Assembly: GCA_036644375.1 (NCBI GenBank)
Contig: JAVXQD010000004.1
Span: 1 to 64,000 of the forward strand
DNA length: 64,000 nt
DNA from: CALWZE01 sp036644375
GTDB lineage: Bacteria > Bacillota > Clostridia > Oscillospirales > Ruminococcaceae
Direction of reading: 5' to 3'
Shown here: piece by piece, positions 9,647-17,360 of the stretch
Position numbering within the stretch: position 1 is the first letter of the stretch
Layout of the letters: each line of letters starts with the position of its first letter
The notes under the pieces: model-generated
What the model was told of the DNA's origin: nothing
The model's input: only the letters and a program-made list of their open reading frames with translations
The model's database searches: none
Translations under genes and position numbers: made by a program

Positions 9647-9880
9647 GTTTGATTCTGCGTAATAACTCAAAATAATCGCAAGTCATCGAAAATTCAAAAC
9701 GGCCATGAGCAATAATCTTTGTTTGCCGCATCAAAAAGGGAGCACTCGGCTTAGAGTATTCAGAAAAAGGTGCCGTTGAGCAGCTGTTAATAATTCAAAA
9801 GCCGCAATATGCAATTTGATGCATATCGTTTTCAAGCTTATGCCGTGCGGCACTAAGATGAGGTGCATATCGGAGTCAAG

Positions 9881-10741
9881 TCAATCAAAGATGTGCTTGG
9901 CAATATCTTTTGCCGTCGGAGTTTTTGCAATTCCACCCTGTGCTGTCTCGCGAAGCTCGGGGGGAAGCTGCTTTCCGACACGGTACATAGCTTCGATTAC
10001 CTCGTCTGCGGGGATTGCACTGTGCTGACCCGCAAGAGCCATATCGGCGCTTATTACTGCATTCACCGCCTGGCTTGCATTTCGATAGGAGCAGGGAAGC
10101 TGAACAAGGCCCGCAACGGGGTCGCACACAAGACCCATGCAGTCGATAAGCGCAATGGCGGAGGCGTCAGCGCACATTTCGGCGCTGCCTTTTGCGAGAT
10201 ATACTGCAGCCGCTGCTGCCATAGCCGCAGCAACCCCGCACTCTGCCTGACATCCGCCCTCAGCGCCGCTGACGGTTGCATTCTTTGTAATAACAGCGCC
10301 GAACGCCCCCGCAACCGCGAGTGCGTTTAGCACATCGGTTTCGCTGCTGTCAAGTTTTTTTGCGGTCTCGATAACGACAGCCGGTATTATACCGCATGAG
10401 CCGGCGGTAGGAGCGGCGCATATCACTCCCATTGAGGCATTTACCTCACTGCAGGACAGGGCACGCGACATTATCCTGTTGAGGTATTCCCCCACAAGCG
10501 CTCCGCCGCCCTCGGACTGAGTCCTGCTCTGTCCGCTGATAAGATTGCCGACCATCTCCTGCGGCTCGTCCAGCGCGCGTGAGGCGCTTCTCAGCATCAC
10601 GCTGTAGCGTTCACGCAGAGTATTGTACATGGATTGTTCGTCAAGTCCGCTCACTATGCTCTCGTTTTCCATAATAACCTTATGAAGCGGTTTGTTTTGC
10701 TGTCTGCACTGTTCAAGCAAAGAGGAAATGTTTGTATACAT
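9881..10741 (-). CDS. sdaAA: L-serine dehydratase, iron-sulfur-dependent, alpha subunit
   Basis: Catalytic subunit of the oxygen-sensitive two-subunit serine dehydratase, converting L-serine to pyruvate and ammonia with a [4Fe-4S] cluster. Candidate cluster cysteines lie in APTAGSCGIIP, GAEGGCQAECG and CDPVAGLVQLPCSYRN; the N-terminal SRTQSEGGGALVGEYLNR block is also typical. Length (286 aa from ATG 10741) is normal. The alternative GTG at 10753 overlaps the GGAG ribosome site, so ATG 10741 is preferred. It lies 15 bp downstream of the beta-subunit gene, so the order is sdaAB-sdaAA. Serine catabolism feeds the pyruvate pool served by the glycolytic genes elsewhere in the window. Confidence 0.95.
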   Translation of the reverse strand: MYTNISSLLEQCRQQNKPLHKVIMENESIVSGLDEQSMYNTLRERYSVMLRSASRALDEPQEMVGNLISGQSRTQSEGGGALVGEYLNRIMSRALSCSEVNASMGVICAAPTAGSCGIIPAVVIETAKKLDSSETDVLNALAVAGAFGAVITKNATVSGAEGGCQAECGVAAAMAAAAAVYLAKGSAEMCADASAIALIDCMGLVCDPVAGLVQLPCSYRNASQAVNAVISADMALAGQHSAIPADEVIEAMYRVGKQLPPELRETAQGGIAKTPTAKDIAKHIFD

Positions 10742-10756
10742 AAAGCAGAGCACTCC

Positions 10757-11419
10757 TTAAACAATAATAAATCGGACACTGATAACGTTGTCAAGCTTCA
10801 TGAGCTTTCGGCGAAGTGAATCGTCAAGCGCATCATCTGTCTCGATAACCGTGGTCGCAATGTCGCCTTTGAATTCACGGCTGAGACGCATAACTCCAAT
10901 GTTTATTCCGGCTTCGGCAAGTATGGAGGTTATTGCGCTGATAACTCCCTTGCGGTCGTATTGGCGCACGAGAATAGTCGGCTGATTTGCTGAAATTTCG
11001 GTTTTTACCCCGTCAATATCGGTTATGAGAATCTGTCCGCCCCCGATACTGCTGCCGACAATTGCTGTCTGAGTATTGTCATTGTGAAAAAATGTTATCG
11101 CACAGCTGTTTTCATGACTGTCAGCAAGCTCTGCCTCGCAAAATTCATATTCGATTCCGCGCTCGTCCGCAAGCTCAAAGGCGCGCTTAATGCGCTCATC
11201 GGTCTCGCAAAGTCCCATCGCGCCCGCGAGAAGAGCCTTGTCTGTGCCATGCCCTCTCCCGGTTTTCGAAAAGCTTCCGAAAAGGCCGAAACGGACGCGA
11301 TAAAACGGCTTTGCCGCAATCAGCGAGGCGGTTCGGGCAAGCTTAAGGGCACCGGCGGTGTGTGAGCTGCTCGGACCCACCATTACGGGACCGAGCACGT
11401 CAAAAATGCTTAAATCCAT
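10757..11419 (-). CDS. sdaAB: L-serine dehydratase, iron-sulfur-dependent, beta subunit
   Basis: 220-residue partner subunit. The N-terminal SIFDVLGPVMVGPSSSHTAGA is the signature of the beta domain, which contributes to cluster and substrate binding. The C-terminal segment from about residue 145 (ILVRQYDRKGVISAI...) is an ACT domain, a regulatory module commonly binding amino acids. GGGAGG lies about 8 nt before the ATG. First gene of a two-gene operon with sdaAA. No regulator is adjacent; the 154 bp upstream contain the inverted pair AGCTCC/GGAGCT near 11488-11505 but no clear promoter. Confidence 0.95.
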   Translation of the reverse strand: MDLSIFDVLGPVMVGPSSSHTAGALKLARTASLIAAKPFYRVRFGLFGSFSKTGRGHGTDKALLAGAMGLCETDERIKRAFELADERGIEYEFCEAELADSHENSCAITFFHNDNTQTAIVGSSIGGGQILITDIDGVKTEISANQPTILVRQYDRKGVISAITSILAEAGINIGVMRLSREFKGDIATTVIETDDALDDSLRRKLMKLDNVISVRFIIV

Positions 11420-11573
11420 AGTGAACCTCCCAAAAAATCGGCATTTGCTCCGGGTGATAAAAAATGTTAACCGTACAGAAATCAGCTCCGCTGCGGGAGC
11501 TCACAGAAGCTCTTGCGCAAAGAGGATAATGACAGACTGCATGAATTTGCTTTGAGTGCGCTTGCTTTTCAAA

Positions 11574-12692
11574 TCACGTGCCGAGTTTAACGATGCTCTT
11601 TTCTCCGACAAGATTTTCAAATCCGAAAACTATCAGAACATCGGTGAAATTCTGCTTTGAAAGCTCGGAATAAGACAGGTTGTAATAGCGGGGGTCAACA
11701 AGCACAATTTTGTTATAGTTCTCGGTGAGATATGGAACAAGAGAATCGGCGTACGAGTCACGGATAATGAGTATTGAGTCGCGTTTTGTGCCGCTGTATT
11801 TGGTTTCAATCTCAATCATGCTGCTGTTTCCGAATAGAAAAGCCGAATATTTGTCGCGCTTAGCGAACCGGTCGAGGTTGTAAAGTGTGTTATGCTTTTC
11901 GCCATTTGTCGTAAGCGAAAGACAGTCAAGCTCGGGGAAATAGGTGATGACGTCCGAATGGGCGTTGAACGCCTTGCATTTCGAATAGCCGGTACCCAGA
12001 AAGCCGTCGACGGAGACCGGTTTAAGCGCGTCGTAATTTACGGGAACAATCCCATTTGACTTAGCAAACTGATTATATGCAAGCCACGCGCCGTAGGTTG
12101 TCCAGTGGTGGTCTGTGCGATAGTAGATGTATTTATCGGAATTCTCTATGAGCGAATCCTTTGCGTCGGCATTTGTCACGCTGTTCTTTAAATAGTTATA
12201 GAACTCGTCGATATAAAAGCCCTCATCTACGGTAGGCAGACCGAATGGTACTTTGTCGCTGAGCACATAGTATGAGGATGGGACAATAACCATGGATACC
12301 TCACATGTGGTATTGTATGCAAATGTGTCGATGGCATTCAGGTTTGCCTCGGCAATCTTTGGGTCAAAGCTTGAGAACTTAGAAAACATATATCCGTCAC
12401 TGCCATAGGCGACTCCGTTATTTTCGGTTTTCAGCAAAGAGAATTCTGCAATTGATTTTGCGGCTATCCATTCATCTCTGAATAAAAACTGATCGGCGAC
12501 ATAGGTTTCGTAATCGGTGGCAAACTTTCCGTTTACAAGGGTTTTAAAAGAAATATCAGGCATCTTGGCAAGATATTTATTTTCGTTTTCGGAAAAATCT
12601 CTGTCAGGAAGCACGAGACCGACAACGAAAACAATAAGTATTATTCCGCCAATAATTAAAAACAGAAGAGAGTCTTTTGCTTTTTTCCACAT
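11574..12692 (-). CDS. DHHW (AlgJ/AlgX-like) cell-surface O-acetylation protein
   Basis: 372-residue protein with one N-terminal transmembrane helix (residues about 9-29, LFLIIGGIILIVFVVGLVL) and an extracytoplasmic SGNH-like domain. The YRTDHHWTTYGAWLAY block carries the Asp-His pair of AlgJ/AlgX-type acetyltransferases, and SFLFGNSSMIE-like and IIRDSYADSLVPYL segments supply a candidate nucleophile region. Such proteins work with an MBOAT partner to transfer acetyl groups to surface polysaccharides. It lies 20 bp downstream of the MBOAT gene with an AAGGAGG ribosome site in between, so the two form an operon. The modified glycan is unknown; no glycan synthesis genes are in the window. Confidence 0.85.
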   Translation of the reverse strand: MWKKAKDSLLFLIIGGIILIVFVVGLVLPDRDFSENENKYLAKMPDISFKTLVNGKFATDYETYVADQFLFRDEWIAAKSIAEFSLLKTENNGVAYGSDGYMFSKFSSFDPKIAEANLNAIDTFAYNTTCEVSMVIVPSSYYVLSDKVPFGLPTVDEGFYIDEFYNYLKNSVTNADAKDSLIENSDKYIYYRTDHHWTTYGAWLAYNQFAKSNGIVPVNYDALKPVSVDGFLGTGYSKCKAFNAHSDVITYFPELDCLSLTTNGEKHNTLYNLDRFAKRDKYSAFLFGNSSMIEIETKYSGTKRDSILIIRDSYADSLVPYLTENYNKIVLVDPRYYNLSYSELSKQNFTDVLIVFGFENLVGEKSIVKLGT

Positions 12693-12712
12693 AATAATGT
12701 CAGCCTCCTTAA

Positions 12713-14119
12713 TTAAAATCTGAAATAAAGGAACGGGTTATAGGTCGAGTCGACAAGATACGCGACCGAAACGAGAAACAGCAGTAACATGAGAATTATT
12801 TTTACGGCGCGCTTTTCACGCACGACTCCGTATACAAACGATGAGGTGTCGGTTGAGAAGAAGCATCCGAGGGCAAGGCTTACGGCGTAGTTGCGCAGGT
12901 AATAGCCCACGCCGACGGTTGCCGCGCCGCCCGAGACAAGAGACGGCACAAACATGCGCTGAAAATATATTCCGAGCCCCGAAAAATCTGTGATTGCAAA
13001 CAAAACCCAGCCGAGCATCACTGCAATGAGGGTATACACGTGCGCAAAGGCTTTGTGCTTGTCCAAAAATTTCAGATATCCGGCTTTTTCAATTGCAAGC
13101 AGAACAAAATAATACAGACCCCAAAGCACGAAATTCCACGATGCGCCATGCCAGAAGCCGGTACATGCCCATACGACAAACATGTTGAACAGCTGACGTG
13201 CATAGCCCTTGCGGTTGCCTCCGAGCGGGATATATACATATTCCTTAAACCATGAGCTGAGAGTCATATGCCAGCGGCGCCAGAATTCCGTGATGCTTTT
13301 AGAGGAATACGGGTTGTCGAAGTTCGGAGGGAAGTTGAAGCCAATCATGTGTCCGAGTCCGATTGCCATCTGGGAATAGCCGGAAAAGTCAAAGTATATC
13401 TGAAGTGTGAATGCAAGTGCGCCGAGCCAGGCAAGCGGGGTGGAAACGGATGAAAAGCCCATTTTCTCAATCTCTGTCCACAGCGCGCCTACGTTGTTGG
13501 CGATAAGAACCTTTTTGGCAAGCCCGATTATGAATTCCTCCATGCCCTGTTCAAGCATGCGGGGTGTTATAGTGCGGCTTTTGAGCTCCTGCTGTATGTC
13601 CGAATATCTGACTATCGGACCCGCTATAAGCTGGGGAAAAAGCGTCACAAAAGCGGCGGTGTTGACAAAGCTGTGCTCGGCCTTTACTGTGCCGCGGTAG
13701 ACGTCGATGGTGTAGGATAAGGTCTGAAAGGTGTAAAAGCTTATTCCGAGCGGTAGGGTGAGCTTTAAGAGCGGAATCGTGATGTTGAACAAACCGTTCA
13801 CATTTGAAATAAAGAAGTCAACATATTTAAACACAAATAAAAAGCCAAAGCTGATTACAAGCGCAATAATTAAAAATGCTCTTCGCCTTGCCTGTGACGT
13901 TTTCTTTTTGGAGGAGGCTCGTTCAATTCCGAGTGCGCATATGTAGTTGACAATGATAGTTGCAAGCATTATCGGGAAATATCTGACTTCGCCCCACGAA
14001 TAAAACACCAGACTGACCAAAAACAGAACTAAATTCTTTGATTTTTTTGGCGCAATGTAGTAAAGTAATAGTGCGATAGGCAGAAACTGAAAAATAAACA
14101 GCAAACTGCTGAAAACCAT
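12713..14119 (-). CDS. MBOAT family O-acyltransferase (AlgI/DltB-like)
   Basis: 468-residue polytopic membrane acyltransferase. The family core is clear: FWRRWHMTLSSWFKEYVYIPLGGN followed by the catalytic histidine in FWHGASWNFVLWG, with an N-terminal LLYYIAPKKSKNLVLF region as in AlgI. It moves an acyl (usually acetyl) group from a cytoplasmic donor across the membrane to the DHHW partner encoded next to it. CGGAG lies about 9 nt upstream of the ATG. Alternative targets of the family (teichoic acid D-alanylation) are unlikely, since dltA/C/D genes are absent here. Confidence 0.92.
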   Translation of the reverse strand: MVFSSLLFIFQFLPIALLLYYIAPKKSKNLVLFLVSLVFYSWGEVRYFPIMLATIIVNYICALGIERASSKKKTSQARRRAFLIIALVISFGFLFVFKYVDFFISNVNGLFNITIPLLKLTLPLGISFYTFQTLSYTIDVYRGTVKAEHSFVNTAAFVTLFPQLIAGPIVRYSDIQQELKSRTITPRMLEQGMEEFIIGLAKKVLIANNVGALWTEIEKMGFSSVSTPLAWLGALAFTLQIYFDFSGYSQMAIGLGHMIGFNFPPNFDNPYSSKSITEFWRRWHMTLSSWFKEYVYIPLGGNRKGYARQLFNMFVVWACTGFWHGASWNFVLWGLYYFVLLAIEKAGYLKFLDKHKAFAHVYTLIAVMLGWVLFAITDFSGLGIYFQRMFVPSLVSGGAATVGVGYYLRNYAVSLALGCFFSTDTSSFVYGVVREKRAVKIILMLLLFLVSVAYLVDSTYNPFLYFRF

Positions 14120-14245
14120 GTCGTCTACTCCGTGTTCCTATATTTTATATTACAAATCATTATACAACATTTTGTCGAATCTGTTCAATGCAAAGGTAAT
14201 ATAAAAAGAAGCGGATCAATACTTGAGTTTTTGGCTATAAAATTT

Positions 14246-14310
14246 AAAAACGCCGTTCGTGTCTGTACGGCGTCAAAATTAATGACATCCGCACCGAATA
14301 ACGGCGTTTT
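14246..14310 (-). terminator. terminator of FMN-binding lipoprotein gene
   Basis: On the minus strand AAAACGCCGTT pairs with AACGGCGTTTT (outer arms 14300-14310 and 14246-14256) and runs into a T-rich tail; an inner GCCGTACAGACACGAACGGC hairpin is nested. It ends the gene at 14319 before the convergence with the MBOAT promoter region. Confidence 0.65.
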
Positions 14311-14318
14311 CGGCTGTT

Positions 14319-14768
14319 TTACTTTCTCTTAACGATTACGGTATCGGTGTTGCCCTCACGGACTGCCTTTTCAAGTGCCCGGACAAGCGCGATAAAATCA
14401 TTTGAGGTCCAAGTAGCTCCCGCAACGATGTCGATATTGTCCGACTCGGGGTTGTCGAGGTATTGATTTATCAGATCCTTGTAATATTTTTCAGGATACG
14501 TTCCGCAGATTAACTGCATGTCATTTTTGAACTCCGCTGCTTCGGATTTAAGAGTCCCGCCATGCTCCGACACCGCGTCCGCTTCAATTGAGGTGACTGC
14601 TTCGTCCTCAAATGTGATTTCGACGTAGTCTTTGTACCCCTGAACGTCATAGTCGCTGAATTCTGCTCTGTAGGTTCCGTCCTTGATTTCAAAGTCGCCG
14701 CGTTCACAGCCGCAGAATATCATTGAAACGAATAAGATTGAGATAATAAATAATGGTATTTTTTTCAT
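14319..14768 (-). CDS. FMN-binding-domain lipoprotein
   Basis: 149-residue secreted protein. The signal peptide (MKKIPLFIISILFVSMIF) ends in a lipobox-like FCGC, so it is probably membrane-anchored. The mature part opens with DGTYRAEFSDYDVQGYKDYVEITFED and closes with DIVAGATWTSNDFIALVRALEKA, the pattern of FMN_bind domains in which a threonine in (S/A)GATxTS receives FMN through a phosphoester bond made by ApbE. Standard motifs begin SGAT; here it is AGATWTS. Such lipoproteins belong to extracytoplasmic electron-transfer systems. No apbE, rnf or nqr gene is visible in the window. GGAGG about 11 nt upstream fixes the start. Confidence 0.75.
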   Translation of the reverse strand: MKKIPLFIISILFVSMIFCGCERGDFEIKDGTYRAEFSDYDVQGYKDYVEITFEDEAVTSIEADAVSEHGGTLKSEAAEFKNDMQLICGTYPEKYYKDLINQYLDNPESDNIDIVAGATWTSNDFIALVRALEKAVREGNTDTVIVKRK

Positions 14769-15194
14769 AAATAAGCTCGCCTCCCAGTGAGTTTCACTTA
14801 ATAGCAGCTGTCAATAAAATGAACATGGCATATCAAGAAATATAGTGAGGAAGACAGGAGACAGCTGCGAGTGTTTCCGGCAGTAGTTAACGATGGTCGG
14901 CGTGCCGCAGCCGAACATGTGAGGGATAGTTTTGAGTATAGCTCCCGTCACCCTGCAAAACGGGTCGAAACCGCGGTATCGCAGCTTGCACTGCTATACC
15001 GTATGATTATTGTGTGCGGATTGTCACAAAATATGTATTAATACACGGCTGTGCGGGTGCCATGATGCGTTATAAGCGAGGCTCACAAATGTGTGACTGC
15101 CGCCTCATAGATAGCAGTAAAACTCATGCTTTTCGGTACAGTGAATCGGATTCAGAGTGCTTATAAATGAAATAAGAATAGCGGAGCTTGTTAA
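14769..15194. other. 426-bp intergenic region with a strong hairpin
   Basis: Separates the divergent lipoprotein and Gx-transporter genes. The clearest structure is the hairpin at 14974-15001. I looked for cobalamin, thiamin, folate and S-adenosylmethionine riboswitch signatures and did not find them. No ORF with a ribosome site is visible. Confidence 0.6.
14974..15001 (+). other. inverted repeat / RNA hairpin of unknown role
   Basis: CGGTAT-C-GCAG / CTGC-T-ATACCG: ten pairs with a single C-T mismatch around a six-base loop CTTGCA. No T-tract follows on the plus strand, so it is not an ordinary terminator. It could be part of an untranslated leader for the Gx-transporter/lipid-kinase operon or a protein-binding palindrome. 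Confidence 0.45.
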
Positions 15195-15704
15195 TTGAAA
15201 AACAAATCAGTAAAAAAAATCGCATATATGGGGCTTATGCTGGCGCTGAGCATAGCTCTCTCGGCACTTGAAGGTATGATACCGAGTGTGGTTGCTTTTC
15301 CCGGAATAAAGCTCGGACTCTCGAACATTGTGACGATGTACTGCCTGTTTTTTATGGGAGCTCCACACGCATTTATACTTGCGGCTCTGAAATCGGGATT
15401 TGTGTTGCTGACTCGCGGTGCAACCGCAGGAATGCTCAGCGCGGCGGGCGGAGTGTCGGCCGTGCTTGTAATGCTTTTCATGAGACGCAAAAGGGCAACG
15501 GATGCGATGACGAGTATTTCGGGAGCAATAGCGCATAATCTCGCACAGCTTGTTGCAGCGTGGGCATTTATGCGTTCCGGATACATCCTTTATTACGCGC
15601 CGCTGCTGATTATCAGCGGAACGATAATGGGTCTTATCACGGGATTTATTTTAAAACTTGTTTTGCCGGCATTGGCAAAGCTTGGTATAAACATCAAAGA
15701 ATAG
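15195..15704 (+). CDS. Gx transporter family protein (annotated in relatives as heptaprenyl diphosphate synthase component I)
   Basis: 169-residue integral membrane protein with five to six hydrophobic helices. Characteristic segments are LALSIALSALEGMIPS, FPGIKLGLSNIVTMYCLFF, GATAGMLSAAGGVSAVLVM and ISGAIAHNLAQLVAAW. The family is built like the substrate-binding (S) components of ECF transporters. The annotation as a heptaprenyl diphosphate synthase subunit is historical and not supported by motifs. It begins with TTG 15195; AGCGGAG (15180-15186) is 8 nt upstream and there is no suitable ATG. The next gene begins 11 bp after the stop, so they are co-transcribed. Substrate unknown. Confidence 0.8.
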   Translation: MKNKSVKKIAYMGLMLALSIALSALEGMIPSVVAFPGIKLGLSNIVTMYCLFFMGAPHAFILAALKSGFVLLTRGATAGMLSAAGGVSAVLVMLFMRRKRATDAMTSISGAIAHNLAQLVAAWAFMRSGYILYYAPLLIISGTIMGLITGFILKLVLPALAKLGINIKE

Positions 15705-15715
15705 AGGATATGCGC

Positions 15716-16684
15716 ATGAAATACCTGTTTATCGTGAATCCTGTCTCAGGGAAAAGAGATGCCGAGAGGGTGATTGTACCTAAACTCAAGGAGTGGTTTA
15801 AAGATAAGGATTACGACTGGGAGCTCGTTGCAACGCAATATCCGCAGCACGCAAAAGAGCTTGCGCTGGCGGCCGCACAGACCGGTGACCCTGTCAGAAT
15901 ATGCGCATGCGGCGGGGACGGCACTTTAAGCGAGGTAGTCAGCGGCGCTTTCGGCTACGACAATGTGGAGATAGCGGTTTACCCATGCGGGAGCGGGAAT
16001 GATTTTATCAAATGCTTCGGTGCTGCCGATGATTTTCAATGCATTGAAGAGATTGTCTGCGCAAAGAGCAAGCCAATCGATCTTTTGCGTGTAAATGAAC
16101 ATATTTGCATGAATCTGATATCCGTGGGAATTGATGCGGATGTTGCAAACGCCATGAACCGCTACCGAGGTATACCACTGCTTCGCGGTCCACTCGCTTA
16201 CAATCTCGCAGTTGCGGAGTGCCTTTTGAAGCCGATAGGAAAGAATTTGCGCTTAAAAGTCGGGGACGAGGAAAAATCAGGAACCTTTATCCTTGCCGCA
16301 ATCGGAAATGGCAGAGTGTACGGAGGAGGGTATAAAGCAACTCCGGAAGCGCTCGTCGACGACGGTATAATTGATATTGTCGCGGTTGATAAGATTCCTC
16401 TGATGCGCATTATGAAAGTGCTGGGTATATATAAGCGCGGTGAACATATAAAGGACGGAGCTGTGATTGAGGAGCTTCAAGACTGCTTGAAATATTACAG
16501 AACCGACAGGGTGGAAATCGACTCGGACAGAGAGTTTATCGTGAATATAGACGGAGAAATTATAAGGACATCCCATGTGAAGATAGAGATGCTGCATCAC
16601 AAGATGAAATTTGTGGTTCCGCTGCTGCTGAGCTGCGCGATATCCGGTCAGTCGGCCAGGGAATTAGCGGCGGTCACCGATTAA
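15716..16684 (+). CDS. diacylglycerol/lipid kinase family protein (YegS-like)
   Basis: 322-residue cytoplasmic kinase of the DAGK catalytic superfamily, phosphorylating a lipid such as diacylglycerol with ATP. Nucleotide-site motifs are at the N-terminus: FIVNPVSGKRDA, then CGGDGTLSEV and YPCGSGNDFIK. VYGGGYKATPEALVDDGIIDIV and FIVNIDGEI complete the fold. ATG 15716 is chosen because AGAGGA (15703-15708) is 7 nt away; ATG 15710, two codons earlier, is too close to it. Phosphatidate made here would feed phospholipid synthesis. It shares an operon with the Gx transporter. Confidence 0.9.
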   Translation: MKYLFIVNPVSGKRDAERVIVPKLKEWFKDKDYDWELVATQYPQHAKELALAAAQTGDPVRICACGGDGTLSEVVSGAFGYDNVEIAVYPCGSGNDFIKCFGAADDFQCIEEIVCAKSKPIDLLRVNEHICMNLISVGIDADVANAMNRYRGIPLLRGPLAYNLAVAECLLKPIGKNLRLKVGDEEKSGTFILAAIGNGRVYGGGYKATPEALVDDGIIDIVAVDKIPLMRIMKVLGIYKRGEHIKDGAVIEELQDCLKYYRTDRVEIDSDREFIVNIDGEIIRTSHVKIEMLHHKMKFVVPLLLSCAISGQSARELAAVTD

Positions 16685-16834
16685 AATCTACATTGAGAAT
16701 GGTGCGGCGCAGCAGCCGAGCTGAAATTATATGATGTCTGCGGAACAAATAAGCGTTTTGTTTTAATCCCTCCGCACTGATTTGCTTTTATTCAGATACA
16801 AGTTTTTCGGCGATTGCAGCAAAAAAACCGAACA

Positions 16835-16865
16835 TTTAATTTGCGGCGTATGTCCGCAAATTAAA
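16835..16865. repeat. perfect 12-bp inverted repeat upstream of groESL
   Basis: TTTAATTTGCGG (16835-16846) and CCGCAAATTAAA (16854-16865) separated by CGTATGT. No T-tract follows on the plus strand. It lies about 90 bp before the groES promoter in the 360-bp gap after the lipid kinase gene. It may be a terminator for the upstream operon of unusual form, or a protein-binding site. Confidence 0.55.
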
Positions 16866-16957
16866 GAAGACAGCCGTCAATGTTCATCGGACGTTATTTA
16901 TTGGCACAGTATTTTCATAAATATTAAAAAAAGGCAAATTTTATTTGTACAAACCGC

Positions 16958-16985
16958 TTGACAAACCGAAAAAAAGAGTTAAAAT
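16958..16985 (+). promoter_or_regulatory. sigma-A type promoter of groESL
   Basis: TTGACA at 16958-16963, a 16-bp spacer, TAAAAT at 16980-16985. The CIRCE operator begins 5 bp downstream, so HrcA bound there would cover the transcription start. Confidence 0.75.
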
Positions 16986-16989
16986 AATG

Positions 16990-17016
16990 TTAGCACTCAA
17001 GCTAAACGAGTGCTAA
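16990..17016 (+). promoter_or_regulatory. CIRCE element (HrcA operator)
   Basis: TTAGCACTC (16990-16998), nine-base spacer, GAGTGCTAA (17008-17016): an exact match to the CIRCE consensus. HrcA repressor binding here gives heat-inducible groESL expression. hrcA itself is not in the window. Confidence 0.97.
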
Positions 17017-17044
17017 CATTATTTCTTAACTGGAGGAAATTATA

Positions 17045-17329
17045 ATGAAACTAAAACCTCTCTCAGATAGAGTAGTCGTAAAAATGGCTGAGGCCGAGGA
17101 GACCACAAAAAGCGGTATCATCCTCACGGCATCCGCAAAAGAAAAGCCGCAGGTTGCGGACGTTGTAGCAGTGGGACCGGGCGGGCTGGTAGATGGCAAT
17201 CAGGTCGAGATGACAGTTAAGCCGGGAGATAAGGTAATCATCAGCAAGTACTCGGGCACCGAGGTTAAGATTGACAAGGATGAGTGCATCATCGTTCGTC
17301 TTTCGGATATTCTCGCAATAGTAGAGTAA
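17045..17329 (+). CDS. groES: co-chaperonin GroES
   Basis: 94-residue heptameric lid of the chaperonin. The sequence begins KLKPLSDRVVVK, has the mobile-loop region TTKSGIILTASAKEKPQ that contacts GroEL, and ends YSGTEVKIDKDECIIVRLSDILAIVE. Tail and length are normal. TGGAGG lies about 8 nt before the ATG. First gene of the CIRCE-controlled groESL operon; groEL starts 31 bp downstream. Confidence 0.98.
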   Translation: MKLKPLSDRVVVKMAEAEETTKSGIILTASAKEKPQVADVVAVGPGGLVDGNQVEMTVKPGDKVIISKYSGTEVKIDKDECIIVRLSDILAIVE

Positions 17330-17360
17330 TTAAAGCTTAAATTTTAAGGAGTGGTATACA

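Noticed and set aside
14780..15194. Riboswitch before the Gx transporter
   Set aside because: No conserved core of cobalamin, thiamin, folate, SAM or other classes I know could be matched by eye.
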